Positions 1 to 11,259 of a stretch of 64,000 nt of DNA are shown here, piece by piece. Source of the DNA: Tetrapyrgos nigripes (taxonomy: Eukaryota > Basidiomycota > Agaricomycetes > Agaricales > Campanellaceae); assembly GCA_013368315.1 (NCBI GenBank), contig JAACJM010000193.1, positions 62,001-126,000 of the forward strand. The letters are read 5' to 3'. Below the pieces are notes generated by a model. It was not told the origin of the DNA and did no database searches. It worked only from the letters and a program-made list of their open reading frames with translations. Every line of letters begins with the position of its first letter. Position 1 is the first letter of the stretch. Both the position numbers and the translations under genes were made by a program.

Positions 1-303
1 GCACGGGAGGAGATGGGATGAATATGCACTGCCACATGCAGAAACGGAGTGTAAAGAACTCAGCCTCATTTCATTCAGCCTCGTAACTGGGCCAAACAAA
101 CCAGCTAGAATTTCCCAGATCACAGTAAAACAGTCTTCTACTTCAAATGTAGAGAAAGAAGTTTCAGGAAAATGGAATAAGTAAAGTTAAAGTTGTGCTA
201 GATCCTCATCCAACAAACTGAACAGCATCTCTAATCAAGCAGTAAAGAAATGGCAGAGGACAGCTGACAATAAGTTAGACTTTCCTTGAAAACCAATTGT
301 CTA

Positions 304-543
304 AATATGGTATTTCATCCAATCAAATTTCTTTATAGTAGACACAGGAATAGAAACCATGAGTTGAGCAAGATATTGAGGTGATTGAGCTTCAAAGGTA
401 TGAACAATAACATCAGCAGCCTCAGGAGTTGTGAGCTAACGTTTGAAACCTTTAATGGCCCCAGGACGCACCATAGCATATGAAGGGGGTGTGGGCCAGC
501 GCCGAGGCGTGGCGAATACGAGGCCTTTGTAGTCCAAGCTTCT
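304..543 (-). pseudogene. Possible coding remnant, unrecognised
   Basis: Read on the minus strand from about 543 down to 304, one frame stays open except for a single TAG at 436-438 and ends in a stop at the lower edge. The peptide looks protein-like (balanced composition, motifs such as FEAQSPQYLAQ and DWMKYH) but I do not recognise a family. The stop could lie in an intron or mark decay. It may belong with the unrecognised minus-strand exon at 705-1133. The only support is the open frame. Confidence 0.25.
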
Positions 544-704
544 AATGTACACATTATGTTATTTGACTTCCTTCTACTAAAAACTCTGAGACAAATACCA
601 AGTTGTACAAGTACATATGTTTCCTTAACTTTTTTGTACAAAGGCCCTCCCATATGCATCATTTACCCCCCACTGTTCACCAGATCCAATAATAGTATTA
701 CAAA

Positions 705-1133
705 CTACAAACTCAAAGCCAGTGTCTCTTCTCCTGACTCATAATATCTCGCTGTATATCCAACAGAGCAGATGCTTCCTGCTGGGATCTCTTTCGTGTA
801 CATTGGCTGTGAAAAAGAGACACATTGATTTGAGTTTAGCAAGGAAATTGCGCCTGAAAAAGAGCTGGTGATCGCATTATGAATAGTGGTGTAGTTTCCA
901 GTACTTGCGTCAAAGGGTAGGAGTATGACAACACAAAGATTGATGGGAATTGAGTGGTTAGTGAGGCGGTAGACTCCGAGAGAAGATTGGGCGGTAAGTA
1001 GACAGTCACGAAGAGATGAAGGGGTGTGGGCCAGCACTGAGCATAGCGGAAACAAGTCCGGTGAGTTCAAATTTAAGATGCTAGACCACACTCCAGTGAA
1101 GATATTCAACGAAAACGGATATTGCTGATTCAA
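705..1133 (-). CDS. Hypothetical exon, unrecognised protein
   Basis: A minus-strand open stretch of about 142 codons. It is preceded by a plausible 3' splice site (TTTTCTCAG just above 1133), so it reads better as an internal exon than as a complete gene. The peptide has several Asn-x-Ser/Thr sites and four cysteines, compatible with a secreted or membrane protein, but no family is recognisable and no signal peptide can be placed. Upstream exons, if any, would lie at 1140-1340, where a short frame ending in a GTAAGT-like donor is visible. No RNA evidence is available here. It could equally be a decayed fragment. Confidence 0.3.
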   Translation of the reverse strand: MNQQYPFSLNIFTGVWSSILNLNSPDLFPLCSVLAHTPSSLRDCLLTAQSSLGVYRLTNHSIPINLCVVILLPFDASTGNYTTIHNAITSSFSGAISLLNSNQCVSFSQPMYTKEIPAGSICSVGYTARYYESGEETLALSL

Positions 1134-1503
1134 TTTCTGAGAAAAGTACTAGAGTGATCATTGTGTAGAATCAGAGGCTCAGAGCTATAATCAATATACA
1201 TGAGAAGAAGATACAGCCCTTGAGCTCTTGAAAAGGGAATACTTACAAGAATAGGGGCACATATTCTCTGTTACCGGAGAAAATCAGAAAGAAATTTGAT
1301 TGAGACAGACAGAGGAAATTGGGACAAACTCAACATAGCCACATGCGGAAATGTAGTGTAAAGAACTTGTCCTCATTCTTCAGCCTCATAATAAAACCTT
1401 TTGTCCAAATAGATGGCAAAAGAAGTTCTTTATCCATTAAATGGTACTTTGCATCATATTCATGAGCAGATGAAGCCATAATTGGAGAGTTCTCAGTGAG
1501 GGC

Positions 1504-1650
1504 TAGGGCTGGGAACTGTACCTGTATATGGGTGCGACTGTATAAAATATGGTCATATTTTTTATGGACATGCTGAACCTGTACCCTATGCCTTGCAGAA
1601 AAAGTCCTCGATGGTACGGGTACGGGTCATATACTGTACCGTATACTGTA
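1504..1650. mobile_element. End of a TAC-rich hAT-like miniature element
   Basis: Begins TAGGGCTGGGAAC and continues into GTAC/CGTACGGG-rich sequence. The complete element at 29896-30393 has the same terminus (TAGGGCTGGGCAC) and the same TAC-rich interior. No matching right terminus is visible before the copia leader at about 1940, so this copy is probably truncated. Confidence 0.5.
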
Positions 1651-1939
1651 CTTACAGTCAGTGAATAAAAAATTCATCATCAGTCAATTTCAGGCATGAA
1701 AACAATTGTGTACCTTGAGTATATTTCATTGATATTTCAGGTCTGCATGTGCGTGGAGAAAAATTCCTATTGTGGTATCACTGGGGTCAGAAGAGGCAAC
1801 GAATTCCCATGAAATGATCCAGCTTCTGTCCTAGAGTAAAGCAGAACAATGCAGTCAGTCCCAACGGCAACCCAAAATGTCATCCCTGCCTGCACTGGGA
1901 CTCACTATTCCCTTTTTGGACAATGTCACAGGGTTCAGC

Positions 1940-2562
1940 TTAGAGTCGCATTAGGCACTCTTTGCTGGTTTAGTTATAGATCTAGATAAGTCACTTTATA
2001 CCTGTAACAGTTATTTGTGGAACCCTTATGGATCTACAGATAGTTGTATGCAGAGTGACTAGCACGCTTTGCAGCCTCCACTTTAGTGTGGGACTGTTTT
2101 TCACACTCAGGCAAAACTCTGTAGTCATTCGGATGAGCCAGGGGTGTTTATAAAAGTCGCCGATCTAGATCTATAGAAAAACAGTAGTTAGATAGTGCTC
2201 CCCTATATGCTTTAAGGCATCTCTACACCCATTAGGAAGTACTGTGCCACTACAGTCAATATTGCGACTTCTAGAGTAATCATGTGCTCTCTGTCAAGAG
2301 TATGATCTCTGACAGTGTGAAAGTGATCAAGAAGCACTGATGAAAAAGTTAATATAGGATTCCTTTATGTGCACGTACCAATGAACAGTTTTCTACTGGC
2401 ATATAGTTGACTAATGTTCCTTGTCTGGGGCGTTTGCTCAGAAAGGAGAAGGAATATTGCAATCATCCTATACACTGTGGTTATATTAGACCCTTCGATG
2501 TTCCTTGGTACTTGTGACCTATTGAATGCACATCTTTGCTGATTGATGCTTCATAGATCAAC
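1940..2562 (+). other. Untranslated leader of copia copy 1 (5' LTR missing)
   Basis: From about 1940 to the gag start the sequence is collinear with the reverse complement of 15137-15745, the leader of the second copia copy. Homology begins abruptly near GGTTCAG at 1936-1942. Neither an LTR nor the GGTTATGGGCCC primer-binding site precedes it, so this copy has lost its 5' LTR. The leader contains short hairpin-prone repeats around CTCTGTCAAGAG (2290-2310). Confidence 0.7.
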
Positions 2563-3650
2563 ATGTCTTCAAACAACGCTAACAACAACTCCAAAAGCAT
2601 CTTCAACATTCCAATCCTCAATACAACCAATTACAAGTTTTGGAACTATGCTATCACCCACCTCCTTGAGGCTAAAGGGCTTAGCAGGGTTGCTTCAGGT
2701 TCCCAGAAGTGTTATGTGAACATAAGTCCCACCCAAACAGGTAATGCACCTTCTTTTCCTGAAGGATTTGTACAAGTTCCTGATGAAGTTTTTTAATGCT
2801 TTAACTGAATCCGAACAATCGTCTTATAACCAACTCGTTGATACCTTTACTGATCAATGGAATCAATATCAAATTTTGGTTAAAAACACGATTGGGAAAC
2901 AGTTGAAACTTATAAGCTTCAAAGTTCTTGGGATGACAAAGATGAACAGGCTTTGGGTTATATTTCCTCCTTTCTTCCAAATGATGTGGGTTTGGAAATG
3001 AGAGAGTTCACTAAAGAAGAAATAGAAGAAAACCATTGTGCCAAAGCTAAAGGAGATTATACCTCGAATATGCTTTGGGAAAAAATAGACAAGAAGTACA
3101 GTTCTCCTGGCCCAACGTCATGGTTCTTAGATTTCAAAGAATTCATGTCTTGGATGCTTGATGAGAAAAAAGATCCTGCAAACCAGTTCTCACATGTCTT
3201 AAAGCCTATGGATTCACAGTTGATGACAAGTTTAGAGCTCTTTTCTTGATGGATCGCATTCCGCAATCCTGGGGAAACTATGCTCAATTCACACTTGCTA
3301 CTATCGAACCAAAGAACCTGACTATGGCACATGTGGAAGGACTTATTCTCGTTGAGTATAAACAATGGACTGGTCACTCTTCTGAATCATCTCTTCTTAC
3401 CCGCATTACTGGAGATAAAGAAAGTTTGATTCTGCACCCAATTGGAACAACCAGAAGGCTGGATCTTCTAAACAGAAGAACCAAAACAAGGGTAAGGGTA
3501 AACAACCCAAACCTCAGGAACCTTCTAATAATGTTACAACAGGTGATGCAAATCAAGGGGGAGATAAAAAGAAGAAAACTCATTGCAGTAAGAAGAAGAA
3601 GGGTTCCAAAAAAGGTACTGCTCATTTAGCTAATCCAGAAGTTGAAGCTG
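2563..3650 (+). pseudogene. gag: Ty1/copia gag, copy 1, frameshifted
   Basis: Encodes the nucleocapsid-type Gag of a Ty1/copia retrotransposon, which packages element RNA in cytoplasmic virus-like particles. The N-terminus (MSSNN..., then NTTNYKFWNYAI) matches the intact Gag frame of the second copy at 14315-15136. Here the frame is broken: segments 2563-2796, 2744-3001, 2953-3249 and 3246-3629 lie in changing frames. The C-terminal part is very basic and Lys/Arg-rich (about 3450-3620), consistent with RNA binding, but I see no CCHC zinc knuckle. The start ATG is the first of the aligned family frame and follows the shared leader. Function is not expected. Confidence 0.8.
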
Positions 3651-3685
3651 ATTCAGATTCTGATGATGATGATGATGCTCCTTTA

Positions 3686-6600
3686 ATGGTAACCGCTTTT
3701 ATGGCAAATCCTTTGATGAATGCCACATTAGATCCAATTGAAATCAGTGAAACTGATGATCTTCTGGAGACATGTGAGCAACCCATTTATGAACTTCTTC
3801 CCTATGATAACTTTCTGATTATTCGATCAGTTTGCTTTATTGACGAGAACAATAATTCTTCTTTGAAGGAAAGAGTAAAGCAGAACTTAGCTAAACAGGT
3901 CAGACCACAAACGATTTCGGGTTACTTCATTGTTACTCATTATGAGAGACTCATGATCAATGAACTCGCACAGGAGACAGTTGATTTTGATAATAGCTTT
4001 CTCAGAGTAGAAGCTCATCATCAAATGACCTGTAAGCTAGCTGAAATTTCTGATGGCACTCATACAGAACCTTATCTTCGAGCAAAAGAGGATCTCAATG
4101 GTGACAAAAACATGACAAACCAATGGTTTGATCATGAAGGAACTATCCGTCCCATTCAGAAACAAATCGAGGAAGAGGTTGAGTATTTTTGCTGTTATAT
4201 CATGAATAAAGCTTTGTCTGAAATGCGCACCCATAAATGGATTCCACAGCAGTTTAAAAAACGTGAGCCAGTTCCTTCAAAGCCTCCTTCTTTGATTGAG
4301 AGAGCTTACTGGCCTACTCCTGCTCAATCTGTTATGCACACAAATGGTGTTACAATTAACACTCAATTTCATGATACATCGCTATATCCCAATTTTATTC
4401 ACACTCTACCTTTTAATCATACCAAAGTGTCATCATTGTCTTCAAGTAGAAAGTGAAAGGCTGTTCGAGGTTCATCTTCTTCTGAGTCATCAGATTCCAC
4501 ATCTTCGGATCATCGCAAAAAAAGTTCCTTTATATATATTCCCCCGAGTGTTTGCATTCAAAATGTGGCAAGACAGAATGTCTCACATGTTCACAGATCC
4601 AATCCTCGAGAATATGAAAAGAGAACCTGATGAATCTGGAAATACCTCGAAGAAACCTCGCTATGATGCACCTTTAGAAGAAGAAGCTGGTCCCTCATCT
4701 CTGGCAGATGCTCTCAACGTTTCCATTTCGTCTGGATATCTTGCTGATGATGATGGGTTAGTCTTGGTTCAGAATCAGATGTGGAAATCTATATTGATGG
4801 AGATGAAACTATGGCTTTCTGGCAAGTATTTCACACTTCTAATAAAAATAGTGCACTCATACAATTGCCTCAGATCTCAATGTCATCAGACTATTGTGAA
4901 TCTCATACAGCCCTAGTGGCTATAGATAATTGTACTATTACTACATATGATGTGCCTGTATTTATTTATGAACACAGTTTTGTTGCTCGTGCACATTGTT
5001 CAACCTGTGAAAAGTATCCTTTGAATAGTATTTGTAAGAGTAAGATCACTGATGAAATAACCTATTGGGTTTCAGATTCGGGTGCATCGACTCACATTAC
5101 AAACAATTTAATGGATTTTGCTCAATACCATAAGTTACCCAATCCGATTCCACTTCAGATTGCTGATAAAAGATCTGAAACTTACCTTGAAGGTGTTGGA
5201 ACTGTGTTTATTGAACATATCAACCAAGAAGGAGTCAAACATACTATAAAATTATACCCAGTGTTTTATCAACCAACTTGCACACATTGTTTGTTATCTC
5301 AAGGATGTATTCTTCGTGAAGGATACTATGAAATCTCACAAGATGGCAAGTCCGAGTTTTGTAAAGAAGTAGATCAAAGTCTTCTGATGACATTATTACC
5401 AATGCATCGGAAAGACAATTTGCATTGGCTCAAATCGAAGATAATCATTCTTGAGTCAGCAAATCTATCATCTACTCTTACTGATTATGACATCATGCAT
5501 AACTGCTATGGACATGCTGGAAAGGCAGTGGAAAGTCATATCATAGGGAATACTAAAGGCTTGAAACCTTTTAAAGTACCTAAACATAGTGTATGTCGAG
5601 GCTGTGCCTTAGGCAAGACTCCATCGAAATCTTATCCTTTGTCAGAAAAGCAAGCTACAGAACTATTAGAACTTGTGCATACAGATGTGAAACAACAACC
5701 ATCTATATCATATCACAAGTATGAGTATTTCGTCGTTTTTCTAGATGATTTTAGTTCTTTCCCTGTTACCTTCCTATTAACAAGGAAATCTGATGTCTTT
5801 AAGTCTTTCAAAATGTATGTTGCCTGGGCAGAGCAGTCTACTGGCAAAAAACTAAAGACTTTACAATCGGATTTGGGAACAGAATTCATGAATGAAGATT
5901 TTGATGATTTCTTGCTGAAAAAGGCATTAGAAGACAAAAATCAGCTCCATACATACATGAACAGAATGGTCGTGCTGAGAGAATAATTAGAACACTCAAC
6001 AAGAAGTCAGAATCTATGTGCTATCATGCAAATGGACCTCCTTCTTGGTGGGAATTTTCTCTTGCCACAGCTACCTTTGTAGCATGTCGCACACCAATAA
6101 AACGACTCAATTGGAAGACTCCTTTTGAATTGTGGTACAAAAGGAAACCAGATGTATCACCTTTCCATTCTTGGGGATGTGCTGCATATGTATTCATCCC
6201 AGAAAAGAAAAGAGTAAATAAACTCTCCCCAAAATTGGAATTAATGATCTTCGTTGGTTACGAAAAAGGTTCTAAAGCCTGGTTATTCATGAGACATGAC
6301 AATTCACTATTTGTTAGTCCACAGACACTCTTCATAGAGAAATGGTTTCCACAAGTCTTATCATCCGACCCAGAAGAAAGCGACAAATCCACCAAACCTG
6401 TCCAACCTTCTGAATTAATGCGCAATTTGCACAAACAGGGTACAAATAATCTCCCACCTGACCCTGTAATACCCCTCAATTTATATGACCTATTCCAAGA
6501 TCATTTTGATGATCAGGGTCCACCACCCGATGAAGGTAATGGTGATCATCAAAATATTGATGATGGAAATGGTTCAGATGAAAGTTCCAATGACCATGAG

Positions 6601-7182
6601 CCTGGTGCACACCAACCTTCTGATCCAAATGACTCTGAAACAGAATCTATACAATCTTGTGAACCGACTCCACCACCTGCTGAAGTACCTGCTGATCCTG
6701 TACCTGTACAAGGTCCTCAACCAGTTAATCCACGCAACGTTGATCTAACTACTGGTAGATTTATAAATACAGAACCTAATCCAAATCAGACTAGATCTTC
6801 AGATCGTCAATCTAGACCAAATTGGAGAATTACAGATCCGAATATGCAACACAGTAGAGACATACCAGTAACTCCGAGAGTAACTCGTTCTCAATCTCGT
6901 GCTACTGATTCACAAACTGTAACAGATCCAACTCCATCTACTTCTCAAATTAGAGAAGAAAGTGACAATGAAGATCAATCTGAAACAGAAGCAGGACCTA
7001 GTGGAGAAATTGCAGAGTTTCTTGAACAAGATGTTTTAGAACAACGTGTACAACAAGGGGGAGTATGGTTACAAAATTATCTCTTATCACAGGCGTTTGT
7101 AAATAATAAACAAGGAAGTTCCTCTATGACACCTCTGTTTATTCACAATACTCCTATTGCTTTAGTGGATGAATATCAATAG
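3686..7182 (+). pseudogene. pol: Ty1/copia protease-integrase region, copy 1
   Basis: Middle of the Pol polyprotein. An aspartic protease signature (DSGAS, about 5074-5090) processes the polyprotein. It is followed by the integrase zinc-binding region (HNCYGHAG, then CRGCALGK, about 5500-5615) and the integrase core with HTDVK (about 5680) and SDLGTEF (about 5866). A frame break near 5910-5990 destroys the stretch that in the other copy reads GRAERMIRTLN. Another frame, 6016-7182, carries the integrase C-terminal part (WKTPFELW, CAAYVFIP) and a long acidic, Pro/Ser/Asp-rich linker. The part at 3686-4916 is family-specific sequence between Gag and protease, also frameshifted. Domains are recognised from family motifs; inactivity is inferred from the breaks. 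Confidence 0.85.
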
Positions 7183-7751
7183 AGATCCAGATCCAAAAAA
7201 TAAAAGAGATAAAATTACAAAAGATCTGATAGACTATTGGGAAAATAAGACCTTCTTGCAGCACTGGACATCAACAAATGATTTCAGGAACACTCCAAAG
7301 GATCTTAAAAAGCAATGGGAAGAAGCTTTTCAGTATGAGATTGATCAATTGAAAAAAGGAAATGTCTTTGAATTGGTAGATCTTCCCAAAGGTCGTAAAC
7401 CAGTCAGATGTTGGGTATTCAATATAAAATCAAATAAAACAAAATGTGCACGACTTGTTGCAAAGGGTTTTTCCCAGACAGAAGGAATTGATTATAACAA
7501 TGTTTTCAGTCCAGTAGTCCGCTTTGAAACAGTTAGACTGTTACTTGCCATTGCTGCTATAGAGAATTGGGAGATCAAGGCACTAGATGTCAAAAGTGCT
7601 TTTCTCTATGGACTTCTTGATGAAGAAATCTATATGACGCAGCCTGATGGCTTTGTTAGTCAGGACAGAAGCAAGGTTTGGAGGTTACGCAAGGTACTTT
7701 ATGGTCTGAAACAAGCAAGCTTAGCCTGGTGGACTGAATGCACAAAATATA
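7169..7751 (+). pseudogene. pol: Copia reverse transcriptase, N-terminal half, split
   Basis: Encodes the fingers and first palm segment of the copia reverse transcriptase. Visible motifs are CARLVAKGFSQ, DYNNVFSPVVR, the first catalytic aspartate in LDVKSAFLYG (about 7585-7615) and VLYGLKQA (about 7695). Coding stops abruptly after CTKY at 7751, where a 1.7-kb insertion begins. It resumes at 9471 with MQSLGFKRLHSD, exactly in register with copia family order. The insertion separates this half from the catalytic YVDD motif. Confidence 0.88.
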
Positions 7752-7916
7752 TTATGATTACTATTTATAGTAATCATTATTTTTTGATGTCCACCCACCC
7801 AAATTTTTGCACATTCAAACGCAGATCTGTGATCCATGGGAACTTATCACTATATTGAGCTGAAAATTCATATGATCTATTTGCTTACAGTAAGTGATTG
7901 TGTATCCCTAAAAAGT

Positions 7917-8002
7917 GTGTCAGTGCGAGGATTGAACTCGCACAAGCCAAACATAATTGACGTGGACTTTGGCACAGCGCAAAACCATTACACCACAGGA
8001 CA
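7917..8002 (-). tRNA. tRNA-like pseudo-gene or SINE head
   Basis: On the minus strand this 86-nt stretch contains GGTGTAATGG (A-box-like) and a perfect T-arm, GCGAG-TTCAATC-CTCGC (B-box-like). Between them GCCAAA and TTTGGC could pair as an anticodon stem extended by an intron. A TTTTT run follows (read on minus), as at polymerase III terminators. The acceptor stem pairs only about 4 of 7 bases, so it is probably a degenerate tRNA or a tRNA-derived repeat. It lies inside the insertion in the copia reverse transcriptase. Confidence 0.4.
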
Positions 8003-8089
8003 ACTGTTAAACTGCATACATAAAGGTCCATATCTAGTTGTACAATCAATATATGTTCATTACCATTTGTTCAACATCATCAAGGATTA

Positions 8090-8965
8090 TGGAGATGTGG
8101 GTTTGGTTTATGGGGGGTAAGATATGTAAGTGCAGAGAAGTTTATTACGAATTCATTTTAAGGGGCTATTTTGGATGGGAAATAAAAGTTTGCAGGGGTG
8201 AGGGGGAGTATGCAATTAAAGGGAAGTTTACCATTGATACATTTTTGGTCTGAGCCAATTATGGCTTCCTTTAACTCCAGATTGAGAAGGAAAGAAAGCC
8301 CACAATAATAGGTAGGGTAGTTTACCATCAATATATGTTTGGTCTGGGCCAATTCTTGCCTCATTTCACTCCAGAAAAATAGGGAAACAACCCCCATACT
8401 GAGAGGTACTCTGGATCTATGGATATGAGTTGTGGGTGGGTGAGGGGAGGATATGTGAGAGCAGGGAAGTTTACCATTCATATATTTTTGTTCTGGGGAA
8501 ATTCTGGCCTTATTTAACCTCAGAATAAGGGGGAAAGAAACCCTAGAGTTATAGGTGCTCTGGATGTGGAGATATGAGGTTTTGGGTGGGTGAGGGGAAG
8601 GTATGTGAGAGTGAAGGAGTTTACCATCAATATATATTTGTTCAGAGGCAATTTTGGCCTCATTTAACCTCAGAATAAGAGGGAAAGAAAACATAGAGTC
8701 ATAGGCTCTCTGGATGTGGAGATATGAGTTTTTAGGTGGGTGAGGGGAGGGTATGTGAGTGCTGGGAAGTTTACCATCAATATATTTTTTATCTGGGGCA
8801 TTTCTGGCCTCATTAAACTCCAGAAAAACAGGGAAAGGAACCCCATACTGAGAGGTTCTCTGGATCTACAGATATGAGTTTTGGGTGGGTGAGGGGAAGG
8901 TACGTGAGAGCAGGGGAGTTTACCTTCAATATATCCTTATTATGGGCCAATTCTTGTCTCATTTA
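8090..8965. repeat. Tandem ~150-bp G-rich repeats
   Basis: About five diverged units spaced roughly 148-154 bp. Each carries GATATGAG, then GGGTGGGTGAGGGGA, then TTTACCATCAATATAT, then CTGGCCTCATTTAA, then AGAATAAGGGGGAAAGAAA. Clear unit starts lie near 8425, 8575, 8725 and 8873. The GGGTGGGTGAGGGG core has four G-runs and could form a G-quadruplex. The same units appear at 28440-28960. Chance open frames exist on the minus strand; I do not consider them genes. Confidence 0.75.
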
Positions 8966-9470
8966 ACTTTGGAACAAGATATACCTCACCTGTTTCTTTG
9001 CCGCTCACCTGTCTTTGTTGTTGTCAACCATCACTATGTATGATTTTGGGGAGCTGTGTGTTCCTTTTGGCTACCTGTTGTCATTGTACTCATTGCATCT
9101 AGGTCCCCTGAATTGGTGGATTGGGTACTTTCCCATCTTTCCATGGATGAGTTGATGCCCTTCTCCATCTCTTATTTCAATTTCTGAAGCTGTACACTCC
9201 AACAAGGCCCAACTTCACTCTCTGAAACATTTACAGTGCCACACTCAGTTTATTATTTCTGGTTCAGTTGTCCAGTTACTGGGTTAACAAGAACCATTTA
9301 TGGTGCATGTAGTGAGAAAAGATGGCACAGTTTGGCTCAATGATGGCGTGCATGGAAACACTTCTTATAATGATCCTGCATGTTCCTATATATATGCCCA
9401 ACATTGATCTTTATCCCTGATGTAATATAGTAATCGTCTTGCCAGCAACAGCCTGGCCTCTACCCCCCAG

Positions 9471-10048
9471 TGCAATCTTTAGGCTTTAAGCGCTTACATT
9501 CAGATGCCGGCGTATATATTTATTGTATGAATGGCAAAACCATAATAGCCATCATATATGTAGACGATGCGTTATGGATGGGTTCAGATCTACAATTATT
9601 AAACAGATTGATGACTCAATTTATGGCTAAATGGGAATCTCATGATCTCGGAGATGCAAAGGAATTTTTAGGCATGCGCATAGAATGTGATCGAAAGAAA
9701 AGAATTCTTACTCTCGATCAAGAAGACTATTTAGAAAAAGTCATGAATATGAAGCACACATCATATATTCCTTTAGCACACAATGGTAATGTTGATACCA
9801 AAGTTAGAACTCTGTTCCAACAAGTGATTGGCTCGATTCTTTACCTTATGCTTGGTACTCGACCTGATATAGCTTTTGCTGTTATCAAGTTGTCAGCATA
9901 CTCAGCAAATCCCTCACCAGACCATCTAAAGAAAGCTATATATATCATAAGATATTTGCTTTCTATGAAACATTATGGACTCATCTATGATGGATCTAAA
10001 TCTAGTGGTCTTATAGGTTTTTGTGATAGTGACTGGGCACAAGATTGA
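9471..10048 (+). pseudogene. pol: Copia reverse transcriptase, C-terminal half
   Basis: Continues the reverse transcriptase after the 1.7-kb insertion. It has the catalytic IIYVDD motif (about 9555-9575), then LGDAKEFLGM, the thumb and connection (GSILYLMLGTRPDIAFA), and the start of the RNase H domain (YDGSKSSGLIGFCDSDWA). The frame then breaks near 10045, where family members continue into the RNase H body. The catalytic aspartates look intact, but with the insertion and frame breaks no active enzyme is expected. Confidence 0.85.
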
Positions 10049-10480
10049 GATAATCATCATTCACAAACTGGCTTTATATTTGAACTTGCACAGGGCTCAA
10101 TTTGGTGGTCAAGTTGAAAACAAAAAACTGTTGCTTTATCCTCCACTGAAGCTGAGTACATGGCACTTTGTGAATGTGCGAAACAGGCTCTATGGATTAA
10201 AACTCTGTTAAAAGAAATCGGTTTTAAATTGAGTCATGTTCCTATTGTTGGTGACAATCAAGGCTCGATCTTTATTAGTCAAAATCCTATCACTGAATCA
10301 AGATCGAAACATATTGATATACGTTACCATTTTATACGAGAACTGATTCAGGAGTCTAAAAAGATCCAACTCTATTTTACTCCTGGAAACAAAAATCGTG
10401 CAGATCTTCTAACGAAGAATCTTGGTCACATTAAGTTTCTTAAATTCCGAAATGAGTTAGGACTATTCTTTGATTCTTAA
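10049..10480 (+). pseudogene. pol: Copia RNase H and C-terminus
   Basis: RNase H removes the RNA strand of the RNA-DNA hybrid during reverse transcription. The frame (from about 10110) carries STEAEYMALCECAKQALW, then DNQGSIFISQNP, the HIDIRYHFIRE motif and NRADLLTKNL, all typical of the Ty1/copia C-terminus. It stops at 10480, about 160 bp before the 3' LTR. A frame change near 10045 separates it from the preceding part. Confidence 0.83.
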
Positions 10481-10641
10481 ATATACTTATGGGTTGGAAA
10501 CAACTGTCAAGATTTTCACATCAAATTTTAGAGTGGATACTACTTGCATTCCATTATGTTTATGCTCATTCAAGAATCATTTAATTCTTGATGTGCACTT
10601 ACAAATGCTGCACTTAAGTCTGCATCTAAAGCCAGGGGGAG

Positions 10642-11035
10642 TGTTGAAATATATACCTTCCATGTATAGTAACTATGATTCTATATGGAGTTATTATGAA
10701 ACTTCTACGTAGCTATAAGTAGTCCTCCAGGACATTCTCCAGACATTACTCTTATCTTCTACTATGTAGTGATATCTCTGTAGATAGCAATATGGCCAAT
10801 GGCAATATCTTCTTAGTCTCTAGGTATGTCCATGGACAATGTAGATATTAGTAATTACATGCTCTTTATCCAGTATAAAAGCTCTCTGTAAAGTCGTAGA
10901 TACTACAGAACAATACCCAGTTCTATCTGCTCTACAAGCAACTCGTATCTAAGCTCTACTAGCTTTCTACTCAGCACTCTATTTGGTGAGCTCTATTGAC
11001 TGGTCACCCTATGCTAAATATTTGCTGCTTCATTA
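10642..11035 (+). repeat. 3' LTR of copia copy 1
   Basis: Starts TGTTGAAATATATACC directly after a purine-rich plus-strand primer (AGGGGGAG, 10634-10641) and ends GCTGCTTCATTA. It is about 98% identical by eye to the minus-strand LTR at 15944-16342, apart from a 6-nt indel. A TATA box (TATAAAA, 10874-10880) marks the probable LTR promoter. It is followed by GTACT (11036-11040), the likely 5-bp target duplication. The end was placed from the other copy, where the same sequence abuts the primer-binding site. Confidence 0.8.
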
Positions 11036-11040
11036 GTACT

Positions 11041-11259
11041 GTTGTTCCCACTATTGCTGTGTGAACCTGAGTACTCATACTAACTTGTACTCATTCTTAC
11101 AATTCTCTAGCTTAAAGAGGGGATAATGTAATGGTTAGCTCCTAGACTCCTACATTCTTAGACTCCTAGACTCCTATGCTCCTTAGACTTATTATCATAT
11201 GTTAAACTACTACTCCTTTTAGTATATTTATAAATACTTGTATCTTTCATAGTATTTCT
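11041..11259. other. Spacer between the two copia copies, no gene seen
   Basis: The first 60 bp (GTTGTTCCCACTATTG... to TTCTTACA) resemble sequence just outside the other LTR at about 16348-16460. Then comes a small CTCCTAGACT repeat (11140-11190) and AT-rich sequence. No coding or RNA feature is visible. Confidence 0.5.

Larger units (their letters stand above)
7752..9470. mobile_element. 1.7-kb insertion inside copia RT, G-rich repeat family
   Basis: Everything between the two halves of the reverse transcriptase is foreign. The right end reads GTCTTGCCAGCAACAGC and runs to CCCCCCAG; nearly the same terminal sequence ends at about 29069, immediately upstream of the transposase fragment there. 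The interior holds repeats of about 150 bp with a GGGTGGGTGAGGGG core that also occur at 28440-28960. The left end has the palindrome GATTACTAT-TATAGTAATC. No terminal inverted repeat matches the right end and no target duplication could be fixed, so the class is unknown; a non-autonomous DNA transposon is the best guess. The polypyrimidine-AG right edge looks like a splice acceptor. Confidence 0.7.

Noticed and set aside
8158..8694. 178-codon minus-strand frame over the G-rich repeats
   Set aside because: The peptide merely repeats with the 150-bp DNA unit; better explained as non-coding repeat.
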